Source of the DNA: an uncultured Bacilli bacterium
GTDB taxonomy: Bacteria; Bacillota_I; Bacilli_A; RF39; UBA660
Assembly (NCBI GenBank): GCA_910584085.1
Contig: CAJTZY010000024.1
Location: 1 to 13,563 of the forward strand
Length of the DNA stretch: 13,563 nucleotides
Direction of reading: 5' to 3'
A program made the translations under genes and the position numbers. Shown here one piece after another: positions 7,654-13,563 of this stretch. Every line of letters starts with the position of its first letter. The first letter of the stretch is position 1. Below the pieces are notes generated by a model that was not told the DNA's origin, searched no databases, and worked only from the letters and a program-made list of their open reading frames with translations.

Positions 7654-7941
7654 CTAGCCATTAGAAATAGAAGCATCAACATTTTTATAATTTTCAACAA
7701 CGGAAATTAAATGAGTATGACATTTACTAGTAGCATCATAAAATTCTGGAAATTTTTGAACAAGCATGTCAAAGCGACCTTTTGCTGCCATAGCAGATGT
7801 TCCAGACCATACATCGGTACTACCTATTTTATTTAATAACACTGATACTTCGCTTAATAATTGTTGCATATTTTGAGCTGAGTTTTTTAATTGATTAGCT
7901 AAAGAAACAATTTGTTCATAAGATATTCTTGAATAATTCAT
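7654..7941 (-). CDS. WXG100 family T7SS protein (95 aa), copy 2
   Basis: Canonical EsxA-like protein: two amphipathic helices joined by a turn with V-W-S-G-T (W45-S46-G47), and a C-terminal YxxxD signal (Y85-K-N-V-D89). Length 95 aa is standard for the family. The start ATG follows AGAAAGGAAG. Members form helical-hairpin dimers, are exported by the EssC/EccC ATPase without a Sec signal, and are needed for secretion of other substrates (family knowledge). It lies 19 bases downstream of the other WXG100 gene, so the two may act as homodimers or as a pair. It contains one Cys (C74). The family assignment is firm; the identity of its secretion machine is unknown because no ATPase gene is in view. 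Confidence 0.93.
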   Translation of the reverse strand: MNYSRISYEQIVSLANQLKNSAQNMQQLLSEVSVLLNKIGSTDVWSGTSAMAAKGRFDMLVQKFPEFYDATSKCHTHLISVVENYKNVDASISNG

Positions 7942-7960
7942 TTTTTTCTTCCTTTCTAAA

Positions 7961-8248
7961 TTATAAATTTATTGAATTAGCATTATTTTGACTAACTGAT
8001 TGATAAGCATTACTTACCTTAATCAAATAATTTCCAATTTCATATATTGTTTGAGATAATTGTCTTAAATATTGCATTTGTTCATTAACAGTTGCAAAAT
8101 ACTTATCAGCATCTGCACCTCTCCAACATTCAGCAATTTGTGAATTAGTTGTGTTAATATTGCTTATAAGTTGATCAAAATCACTTGTTTTTGAAATCAA
8201 TTGATTTCCTACATTCCTTGTTTCATCATAATTAATATTTAAATTCAT
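7961..8248 (-). CDS. WXG100 family T7SS protein (95 aa), copy 1
   Basis: EsxA/YukE-like: a helix, then E-C-W-R-G-A (W42-R-G44) in the turn, then a helix ending IGNYLIKVSNAYQSVSQ. The ribosome site is strong (AGGAGGG, 8 nt from the ATG) and overlaps the stop of the YukD-like gene, so the two are closely co-expressed. Unlike copy 2 it lacks a clear YxxxD/E tail (YQSVS instead), which suggests that in a pair it would rely on copy 2 for recognition, an inference from mycobacterial ESX pairs. There is no signal peptide. Length matches the family. Confidence 0.93.
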   Translation of the reverse strand: MNLNINYDETRNVGNQLISKTSDFDQLISNINTTNSQIAECWRGADADKYFATVNEQMQYLRQLSQTIYEIGNYLIKVSNAYQSVSQNNANSINL

Positions 8249-8259
8249 ATATTTCCCTC

Positions 8260-8508
8260 CTATATTAGTAATAACTTTGTCCCATTTTTTATTCCTGAAT
8301 TTTTAACAATATCTGTATCATTATATATTTTATTAGTTTGTTTATCAATTAGTTTCATTTGATAAACAAACTTTTGTTCCACTAAATCACTTATTATATC
8401 TATCATAACAGTTTTGACGGTGCCTATTGTTTTTCCTATTGGAATAAAAACACTATATTCTTGTTCTATTATTGGAACATATAATAAAACTAAAATCTTA
8501 TTTTTAAT
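8260..8508 (-). CDS. YukD/EsaB-like ubiquitin-fold protein, probable AUU start (82 aa)
   Basis: Ubiquitin-like T7SS regulator or accessory protein. YukD of Bacillus is about 79 aa; the copy read from ATT at 8508 is 82 aa and begins with the expected first beta strand (KNKILVLLYVP). It ends NSGIKNGTKLLLI, which matches the family's final SGI-x-NG-x-L strand. A perfect AGGAGG lies 7 nt before this ATT, and no ATG, GTG or TTG is in frame at that distance. Upstream in-frame starts at 8547 (ATG) and 8589 (TTG) fall at or inside a consensus promoter and are therefore unlikely to be translated. YukD/EsaB is encoded beside esxA and the ATPase in Bacillota T7SS loci and affects secretion in Staphylococcus aureus (family knowledge). 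The gene heads the operon, 11 bases ahead of the first WXG100 gene. Confidence 0.82.
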   Translation of the reverse strand: MKNKILVLLYVPIIEQEYSVFIPIGKTIGTVKTVMIDIISDLVEQKFVYQMKLIDKQTNKIYNDTDIVKNSGIKNGTKLLLI

Positions 8509-8515
8509 TTTGGCA

Positions 8516-8521
8516 CCTCCT
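8516..8521 (-). promoter_or_regulatory. Strong ribosome binding site that selects an ATT start
   Basis: AGGAGG on the minus strand, 7 nt before the ATT at 8508-8506 and within the 5' leader downstream of the promoter. It is the only Shine-Dalgarno sequence that can serve the YukD-like gene. Confidence 0.75.
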
Positions 8522-8560
8522 ATTATTCTGAATAACACAAATATCATACTATCCTTATTA

Positions 8561-8589
8561 ATAATACCAAAATAGGCATTAATTGTCAA
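8561..8589 (-). promoter_or_regulatory. Consensus sigma-A promoter of the T7SS operon
   Basis: TTGACA (8589-8584), a 17-bp spacer, then TATTAT (8566-8561) on the minus strand. Transcription should start near 8554, leaving a leader of about 45 nt with the AGGAGG site before the YukD-like gene. No operator repeat is evident around it. It lies just after the PBP gene and its putative terminator, so the secretion operon is expressed separately from the division genes. Confidence 0.8.
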
Positions 8590-8619
8590 TATTATATGTG
8601 ATTTTTTTACCTTAATTAG

Positions 8620-8645
8620 AAAAAAAATTGGCTCATATAAGTCAA
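8620..8645 (-). terminator. Weak Rho-independent terminator after the PBP gene
   Basis: On the minus strand an imperfect 7-bp stem (TTGACTT / GAGCCAA, one mismatch and one G-U pair, AUAU loop) is followed directly by a run of seven T. It overlaps the PBP stop codon. The short imperfect stem suggests leaky termination. Confidence 0.4.
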
Positions 8646-11002
8646 CTCTCTTTTATGTTACCAAGAGATACCTCTATTTTTGAACTTTCATCTAAAATAG
8701 TACCCTCTTCTATACTCTGGCTAATAACATATCCATAACCTTCAAATGAATATTCTATCCCCATAAGTTCAAATAATTTCATAGCATCATATCTAGACCA
8801 ATTAGTTATATTAGGCATAGTAAACTTAGTTCCATTTGTAAGTAAAAATACTTTATCATATTCTATAATATTAGTATTTTTTGATGGATATTGTTTTATT
8901 ACTTTATTTCCATCTCCTATTATTATAGGGACTATATTATTATCACTTAAGTCTTTTTTTACCCCTTCTATATTTTGATTAATATATGATAGTGTTTTAT
9001 ATGAATCATTATCTGAACTATTATCAGTCTTAGACATACCCCTATATTTTGATATATTCAAGATTAATTCCTTTATTGTATCTGGTAAAACTAATGTAGA
9101 ACCGTGATCTGGCTGCTTAACTGCTGCATATATTATTATTTCAGGATTATCTTTTGGATACATTAAGGCTACTGAGAATATATAATCATTGTCTCCTGTT
9201 AAATATCTTCCGTTTTCAAAAATTTGTGCGGTACCAGTTTTACCTATTAAATCATATCCTTCTAAATAATACCTTTTTCCAGTTGCACTACTTTCTGAGA
9301 TTACACTCGCCATTAAATCTTTTATTTTAGAAATTGTTTTATCACTAACAAGTTTTTCACTTTTTTTAATTTCAGTTACAATTTCTTCTTTGGTATTTGG
9401 ATTAACCATCTTTTCTATTATATAAGGTTTTAACATAACTCCATTATTAGCTACTATTGTAAGTGCTTGTAACTGTTGTATTGCAGTTGTTGAAATACCC
9501 TGTCCGAATCCTGCTGCCATTATTTCTGTTTCTCTTTGAAATGTAACCTTCCCATCTAGTTCATTAGATAATTCAATACCAGTTTTTTTATTAAAACCAA
9601 ATTTTTCTAAACAAGTTCTTAATTCTATAGGAGATAAATAATCCTTTATTATGTTTATAACAGCTATATTTGAAGAGTAACTAAATCCTACATCATAAGT
9701 AAGATTCCCCCAACCAGTTCTATTCCAGTCATGCATAACCGTTCCATCATTAAATGTATAAGATCCACTTAAGTATGTTTTATTTCCATCATATTTACCT
9801 GTTTCCATAGCACACATATAAGTATATATTTTCATGACACTTCCTGGTTCATATCCATAAGAAACAAGTGGATTATTATAATTCATATTGCTTGGCAAAT
9901 TATTAGGGTTATATGATGGACTTGTTGCACTTGCAAGTATTGCACCGCTTTTAGCATCCATAACAGATATTATGGCCCACTCAGGATTATAATTTTCTGC
10001 AATTCCATTAACTGAATTTTCTGCAAACCTTTGTATATTTGAATCAAGAGTCAAATATATATCATATCCATCTTCTGATTCTTTTTTTTCCTCTGGTGTA
10101 TCTGGTATTTTATACCCATACTTATCTTGTTGATATTTTATAAAACCATCCACACCTTGAAGTTTTTCATCATAATTATTTTCAATTCCAAGTTCACCTA
10201 CTATAGTACTATCCATAGTTTTATAATTTTCATAATCAGTAACGTTAACAACTATAGTATCTAGCGGATCTCTACCAGTTTTTATGAATAAAGTACTAAT
10301 ACCCTTTTTTAGGCCTGTAATTACTTTATCATTCAAATTTACAACTTTTTCATTTGAAATAGTTATAGTTACATTTTCATAATTATTGAAGTATGACCTA
10401 TAATAATCGTATAAATCATAACTTTCACCAACTTTAATATTTATTCTTGTATATTGTTTAGAATAACCTATTATATATGATCCAAAATTACCATTTGGAT
10501 AATATCTCTTTACAGTTTCTGTAAAAGATATACCTGGAAGATTTAACTCATCTATTGCAAGTTTTGTAAGTTCCGTTAAATTTTTTCCAATAGTTCCAAA
10601 TTCTACTTGTTTAGAATTTTTATTTAATCTTTCAAGTATATATTCATAGTTTTCTTCCCCAAGTATACTTGAAAGTTTTGATGCTGTATATTCTTTATCA
10701 ACTACATGCTTTGGATTACTATTATCAGTAGTTCTTGATGAATCCAAATAAGCTATTAAAGTATAAGAAGAAATATTTTGGGCAAGAATATTACCCTCTA
10801 TATCATAAATAGTTCCTCTTTTCGCAGTTAAGACAGATGTTACTGTATTTCTACTTGCAGCAAATTTTTTCATATTTATTCCATATACATTTTTGGATAA
10901 ACCTAAATAACAAAATTGTAAAAATAGGATAAATATTATTATAAAAAATATTCCAAAGCAAATAATTGGATAATTCCATTTGTTTTTTGAGTTACTATTC
11001 AT
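8642..11002 (-). CDS. ftsI: Class B penicillin-binding protein (division transpeptidase) with Ig-like insert and PASTA domains
   Basis: D,D-transpeptidase cross-linking septal peptidoglycan (FtsI/PbpB/SpoVD type). I start at the ATG at 11002, served by GGTGAT; this gives 786 aa. Numbering from a possible TTG nine codons earlier: membrane anchor about 20-42; class B dimerisation start RGTIYDIEGNILA (71-83); Ig-like segment about 191-266; transpeptidase motifs SxxK at S397-K400 (EPGSVMK), SxN at S452-N454 and KTG at 597-599; a degenerate then a clearer PASTA domain at about 680-735 and 736-790. All catalytic motifs are intact. The Ig-like insert (KVGESYDL, VTITISN, GISTLFIK, IVVNV) splits GSYIIGYS from VGELGIENNYD, which are normally near neighbours. 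The gene is fourth in the dcw cluster, after ftsL, as in other Bacillota. The name ftsI is used in the broad sense; the strain's own term might be pbpB. Confidence 0.95.
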   Translation of the reverse strand: MNSNSKNKWNYPIICFGIFFIIIFILFLQFCYLGLSKNVYGINMKKFAASRNTVTSVLTAKRGTIYDIEGNILAQNISSYTLIAYLDSSRTTDNSNPKHVVDKEYTASKLSSILGEENYEYILERLNKNSKQVEFGTIGKNLTELTKLAIDELNLPGISFTETVKRYYPNGNFGSYIIGYSKQYTRINIKVGESYDLYDYYRSYFNNYENVTITISNEKVVNLNDKVITGLKKGISTLFIKTGRDPLDTIVVNVTDYENYKTMDSTIVGELGIENNYDEKLQGVDGFIKYQQDKYGYKIPDTPEEKKESEDGYDIYLTLDSNIQRFAENSVNGIAENYNPEWAIISVMDAKSGAILASATSPSYNPNNLPSNMNYNNPLVSYGYEPGSVMKIYTYMCAMETGKYDGNKTYLSGSYTFNDGTVMHDWNRTGWGNLTYDVGFSYSSNIAVINIIKDYLSPIELRTCLEKFGFNKKTGIELSNELDGKVTFQRETEIMAAGFGQGISTTAIQQLQALTIVANNGVMLKPYIIEKMVNPNTKEEIVTEIKKSEKLVSDKTISKIKDLMASVISESSATGKRYYLEGYDLIGKTGTAQIFENGRYLTGDNDYIFSVALMYPKDNPEIIIYAAVKQPDHGSTLVLPDTIKELILNISKYRGMSKTDNSSDNDSYKTLSYINQNIEGVKKDLSDNNIVPIIIGDGNKVIKQYPSKNTNIIEYDKVFLLTNGTKFTMPNITNWSRYDAMKLFELMGIEYSFEGYGYVISQSIEEGTILDESSKIEVSLGNIKES

Positions 11003-11048
11003 AGCATCACCATATCTATTATAACACAAAAATAGACATAAGCCTATT

Positions 11049-11333
11049 TTATTTTATCACTATTATATTTTCATTGTTATATGCAAGTCCCATTTCTTTT
11101 AAGACTCCATTTAATTTTTCATATGAGGTAAGCTCATTTACTTGCATAACTAAACTTTGATTTTTCTTTTCCTGATTTTCTATTTTATATGAAACTTTCT
11201 CTATATCCATTTTTAAATTACTAATACTTGCGCTTGAAAAAACTTTTATAACAATAGTAAAAAGTAAGCAAAAAGTACCTAATGTATAAAGCATTGCTTC
11301 TCCCTTTGTAATCAATTTTTTTCTTTTTTTCAT
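11049..11333 (-). CDS. ftsL: Cell division protein FtsL
   Basis: Small bitopic divisome protein that pairs with DivIC/FtsB and activates septal synthesis. It has a basic N-terminus (KKRKKLITKGE), one membrane helix (about residues 14-33, MLYTLGTFCLLFTIVIKVFS) and then a coiled coil (ISNLKMDIEKVSYKIENQEKKNQSL). It ends NENIIVIK, matching FtsL architecture and length. Sequence is poorly conserved in this family, so the call rests on shape and on position between rsmH and the PBP gene. The ATG at 11333 lies 4 bases after the rsmH stop. A TTG at 11345 that would overlap rsmH is the alternative start. No strong ribosome site is present, which suggests coupling to rsmH. Confidence 0.85.
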   Translation of the reverse strand: MKKRKKLITKGEAMLYTLGTFCLLFTIVIKVFSSASISNLKMDIEKVSYKIENQEKKNQSLVMQVNELTSYEKLNGVLKEMGLAYNNENIIVIK

Positions 11334-11337
11334 AGTA

Positions 11338-12246
11338 TCAACCAACTCTTTCTATTATTCTAAGTTTTGCACTTCTCGCTCTATTATTTTCATCCAACTC
11401 ACAACTACTAGGATTTATAGTTTTTATAACCTTAAATTTAGGCAAATATTCTTGTGGTATAACAGGAAGTTTTTTTAAAGCATCATCAATCTCACTAACA
11501 CTTTTAAATATATTTTTACATATTTTATCTTCTAGGGAATGAAATGTAATAACACATATTCTTCCACCAACATTTAATAAATCTAAAGCTTCTTTTAAAC
11601 TATTTTCAAATACATTGAGTTCATCATTAACTTCTATTCTTATAGCTTGAAACACCTTTCTAGCTGGATGTTTATCTCTTTTATATTTTTCTGGAACATT
11701 ATTTTTTATTACCTCTACAAGTTCTAATGTTGTTGTTATTGGTCTTGATTTTATAATTCCTTTTGCAATACTAGAGGCGTATTTTTCTTCTCCATATTTA
11801 TAAAAGATATCAACTAGTTTTTCATAACTATATTCATTAACTACCTTGTATGCATCAAGATTATTATTTTGATCCATTCTCATATCTAGCCTTGCATCTT
11901 TGTGAAAACTGAAACCTCTATAATCTTCATCAAGTTGTGGGCTTGATACTCCAAGATCGTAAAGTATTCCATCTACACTATCAATATTTCTTTTATTTAA
12001 TTCTTCTTTTATATTTACGAAATTACTATTTATAATTTCATAATTATTTCCTATTTCATCTAGTCTTCCTTTACTAAATGAAATAGCCTCATTGTCTTGG
12101 TCAAAGGCGAATAAAAACCCCTTTTTTATTCTTTTTAAAATTTCACTACTATGACCGCCATACCCTAAAGTACAATCAACTATAACACTACTATCTTTTA
12201 ATTTTAATTTTTCTATACATTCATTAAGTAATACTGACTTATGCAT
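11338..12246 (-). CDS. rsmH: 16S rRNA (cytosine(1402)-N(4))-methyltransferase RsmH
   Basis: SAM-dependent enzyme that N4-methylates C1402 in the P-site region of 16S rRNA; formerly MraW. At 302 aa it is close to the usual length. Hallmarks: start MHKSVLLNE; SAM-binding DCTLGYGGHSSEIL (24-37); YDLGVSSPQLDEDYRGFSF (96-114) followed by LDMRMD; HPARKVFQAIRIEVNDEL; TFHSLEDKI; and C-terminal NRARSAKLRIIER. Usual DATLG is DCTLG here, a mild change. The ATG overlaps the mraZ stop by 8 bases and has no ribosome site of its own, so translation is coupled to mraZ. The gene has the standard dcw position. Confidence 0.98.
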   Translation of the reverse strand: MHKSVLLNECIEKLKLKDSSVIVDCTLGYGGHSSEILKRIKKGFLFAFDQDNEAISFSKGRLDEIGNNYEIINSNFVNIKEELNKRNIDSVDGILYDLGVSSPQLDEDYRGFSFHKDARLDMRMDQNNNLDAYKVVNEYSYEKLVDIFYKYGEEKYASSIAKGIIKSRPITTTLELVEVIKNNVPEKYKRDKHPARKVFQAIRIEVNDELNVFENSLKEALDLLNVGGRICVITFHSLEDKICKNIFKSVSEIDDALKKLPVIPQEYLPKFKVIKTINPSSCELDENNRARSAKLRIIERVG

Positions 12247-12673
12247 AATAATTACTTGTAAAGAGGCTATCTGCTATATCAGAAAGGTTTTCTTCATTAT
12301 TAGCAATAAACTCTTCCCATTTACTTTTACTCCAAATTTCTAATTTTTCATCTACACCGATGATTATGCAATCTTTTTCCAAGTTGGCAAATTCTATTAG
12401 TGGTTTTGGAATATTGATTCTTCCTAATTTATCATATTCGCAGATAGTAGCGCCTGATAAAAATATTCTCATAAATTGACGTTTATCTTTTGTGTCAGGT
12501 AATTCTTTATACTTATTAATTATTTTATCCCACTCATTTTTAGGATAAAGAAATAAGCATCCATCAAGACCGCGAGTAACTATAAAATTCTCACCTAAAT
12601 CATCACGTACTTTAGAAGGAATTATTATTCTCCCTTTAGCATCTATATTGTGATGATACTCCCCCATAAACAT
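12239..12673 (-). CDS. mraZ: Transcriptional regulator MraZ
   Basis: DNA-binding regulator of the dcw cluster built from two SpoVT/AbrB-like beta folds. The start is the ATG at 12673, giving the conserved beginning MFMGEYHHNIDAKGR. It follows a near-perfect ribosome site (AAAGGTGGGTGA). A longer reading from a TTG at 12718 would run through the promoter -10 box and is rejected. The two DxxGR signatures are present: DAKGRIIIPSK near the N-terminus and DKLGRINIPKPL in the second half, followed by IIGVDEKLEIW. Length 144 aa is normal. MraZ proteins bind direct repeats near their own promoter and usually repress it (family knowledge); four such boxes are visible upstream. Confidence 0.97.
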   Translation of the reverse strand: MFMGEYHHNIDAKGRIIIPSKVRDDLGENFIVTRGLDGCLFLYPKNEWDKIINKYKELPDTKDKRQFMRIFLSGATICEYDKLGRINIPKPLIEFANLEKDCIIIGVDEKLEIWSKSKWEEFIANNEENLSDIADSLFTSNYYA

Positions 12674-12682
12674 AAAAGTCAC

Positions 12683-12716
12683 CCACCTTTTACCACTTTT
12701 TGACACGTTGTACCAC
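12683..12716 (-). promoter_or_regulatory. MraZ operator: four GTGG-type boxes at 10-bp spacing
   Basis: On the minus strand GTGG occurs at 12716-12713, 12696-12693 and 12686-12683, with GTGT at 12706-12703. The spacing is exactly 10 bp, so all boxes face one side of the helix. They begin 1 bp downstream of the -10 hexamer, cover the expected transcription start and reach into the ribosome site. This matches the GTGG-type direct repeats known for MraZ autoregulation. Confidence 0.85.
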
Positions 12717-12717
12717 A

Positions 12718-12746
12718 ATTATATACTTTTTTATCCATTTTGTAAA
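12718..12746 (-). promoter_or_regulatory. mraZ promoter (dcw operon)
   Basis: TTTACA (12746-12741), a 17-bp spacer and a perfect TATAAT (12723-12718) on the minus strand. The predicted start near 12711 lies inside the MraZ boxes, so bound MraZ would block initiation. Confidence 0.88.
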
Positions 12747-12768
12747 TAGTTTTTTCATAAAAAGCAAC

Positions 12769-12797
12769 AAAAAAACTGAAAAATTAATTTTTTTCAG
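12769..12797 (-). terminator. Rho-independent terminator of the Cys-rich surface protein gene
   Basis: The minus strand reads a perfect 8-bp stem (CTGAAAAA / TTTTTCAG, 6-nt loop) followed by seven T. It lies about 160 bases after the stop of the gene to the right and just ahead of the mraZ promoter. It insulates dcw transcription from that gene. Confidence 0.75.
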
Positions 12798-12859
12798 CTT
12801 TATTCAGAGATTAACCTTATTATTAATATAAATTTGAGGTAAGAATATTAATTAAGTTA

Positions 12860-12908
12860 GTTTAATCCCTGATATAAGTATCTTTGATACCTATATCAGA
12901 GACTAAAC
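12860..12908 (-). ncRNA. 23-bp RNA hairpin with GNRA-less 3-nt loop in the 3' region of the surface protein gene
   Basis: Arms 12860-12882 and 12886-12908 pair along all 23 positions when read as minus-strand RNA: 20 Watson-Crick and 3 G-U pairs, with an AAA loop. Read as plus-strand RNA the same three positions would be A-C mismatches, so the structure belongs to the minus strand. No U-run follows, so it is not a simple terminator. TCTCTGAT in its 5' arm can also pair perfectly with ATCAGAGA just upstream (minus sequence of 12912-12919), giving an exclusive alternative fold. The surrounding 160 bases hold no gene. A 3'-UTR element, small RNA or degenerate inverted repeat are all possible. 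Confidence 0.55.
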
Positions 12909-12957
12909 ATATCTCTGATTTGTTTCAATATATTCTAGTACTCCTTCTATTTTATTA

Positions 12958-13563
12958 TTAACAATTACAAGTTGCACTATCACAGGCAGAAATGCAACCA
13001 TCATAAGCGGATCCACTACCAGAACAACTTGCACGACAACTTGATCTACAATTTTCTAAACAAGTATTGGAATCGGATGAACCTCCAGTTGAACCTCCAC
13101 TATAGCTACATTTACATCCTCCATTACCATCTGAAACTATACTATAGGCACAATTTGGTCCACAACAACCTGAACAGGTTACACCTGATGAACCACCACT
13201 ACTTATTGTTACTGATACAGACTTAGAAGTACTTATATTTCCTGCTTTATCTCTTACTTTTACATAATATGTTCCTGATGTTGTTACTATTTTTGTATTT
13301 CCTGATTGCCATGTACTTCCATTGTCAAAACTATATGCTGTTCCATGTAACCCACTTCCTCCACTGTTATCTGAAGCTGATACTGTTATTACTGATGCAG
13401 GTATTTGATTTGATAATGTTGTATTGCTTGCTGTCGCACTTGATATCGTTGGAGCTGTATTATCTAGTTTAAATACATTTGAAGTTTTTGTTGTACAATT
13501 TCCTAAATTATCACATGCTGTTGCCCTTAAGTAATAACTTCCATTTCCACTTGACTGTGTATA
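12958..13563 (-). CDS. Surface protein C-terminus: Ig-like repeats and a 14-Cys tail (partial)
   Basis: The frame is open from the right edge to a TAA at 12958 (201 residues visible); the N-terminus is outside the window. First comes the end of one Ig-like repeat (YYLRATACDNLGNCTT) and then a complete one (DNTAPTISS to YYVKVRDKAGNISTSKSV), with the fold's usual ASDNSGGSGL and YSFDNGSTW. This repeat type is common in large secreted proteins of gut Bacillota. The last ~75 residues are Gly/Ser-rich and hold 14 cysteines, including CSGCCGPNC, CLENCRSSCRASC (four Cys, each four residues apart) and a final CDSATCNC. There is no LPxTG anchor or membrane helix. The tail may be disulphide-bonded, bind metal, or be the site of anchoring; I recognise no named family. 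A terminator follows. Confidence 0.85.
   Translation of the reverse strand, partial: YTQSSGNGSYYLRATACDNLGNCTTKTSNVFKLDNTAPTISSATASNTTLSNQIPASVITVSASDNSGGSGLHGTAYSFDNGSTWQSGNTKIVTTSGTYYVKVRDKAGNISTSKSVSVTISSGGSSGVTCSGCCGPNCAYSIVSDGNGGCKCSYSGGSTGGSSDSNTCLENCRSSCRASCSGSGSAYDGCISACDSATCNC

Noticed and set aside
11018..11026. Extended -10 motif (TGTTATAAT) just upstream of the PBP gene.
   Set aside because: Transcription would start at or inside the ribosome site of the ATG at 11002, and there is no -35 match; probably chance in AT-rich DNA.
8642..12246. Mycoplasma-type code (UGA = Trp), suggested by very low G+C.
   Set aside because: UGA ends rsmH, the PBP and the 136-aa gene at their expected lengths, and Trp codons are TGG.
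12674..12718. N-terminally extended MraZ starting from a TTG.
   Set aside because: The extension overlaps the TATAAT box and the MraZ boxes, and family members begin MFMGEY.
12860..12908. Long hairpin as a Rho-independent terminator.
   Set aside because: No T-run follows the stem in either direction; a proper terminator is found at 12769-12797.

Overview
The window is a very AT-rich stretch of bacterial chromosome in which every gene I can support lies on the minus strand, so the reading order is from high to low coordinates. UGA ends several clear genes (rsmH, the PBP, one small helical protein) and tryptophan is TGG, so the standard bacterial code applies. The low G+C, the mraZ-rsmH-ftsL-pbp order, the PASTA-bearing PBP and the YukD/WXG100 genes point to Bacillota, probably an uncultured lineage of Bacilli. 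That placement is inference.

Right end (about 12.96-13.56 kb): the C-terminal part of a surface protein with Ig-like repeats and an unusual 14-cysteine tail. It is followed by a long perfect RNA hairpin and a Rho-independent terminator.

Cell-division block (about 8.64-12.75 kb): a strong sigma-A promoter with four 10-bp-phased MraZ boxes, then mraZ, rsmH, ftsL and a class B PBP, with the first genes overlapping. This is the classic start of the dcw cluster for septal peptidoglycan synthesis. The PBP carries an Ig-like insertion ahead of its transpeptidase domain.

Type VII secretion (T7SS/ESX) accessory block (about 1-8.59 kb): a new consensus promoter (TTGACA-17-TATTAT) starts a head-to-tail run. 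It comprises a ubiquitin-like YukD/EsaB protein that probably starts at a rare AUU codon, two WXG100 proteins, four small helical proteins (three with degenerate WXG and/or YxxxD signatures), a one-pass membrane protein, and two very large Ser/Asn/Thr-rich paralogues. The paralogues have no Sec signal peptide. They share an N-terminal globular domain, a shared GDTIVLVGGN segment and a C-proximal module, with low-complexity repeats between them. The second is cut by the left window edge.

Inferred picture: the WXG100 and WXG-like proteins act as partners or co-substrates of a T7SS machine whose EssC-type ATPase and EssB-type components are not in the window. The large repeat proteins are candidate cargo, and the membrane protein is a candidate envelope partner. 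No tRNA, rRNA, transposase, integrase or CRISPR array was seen. No stretch above about 300 bases lacks a gene.
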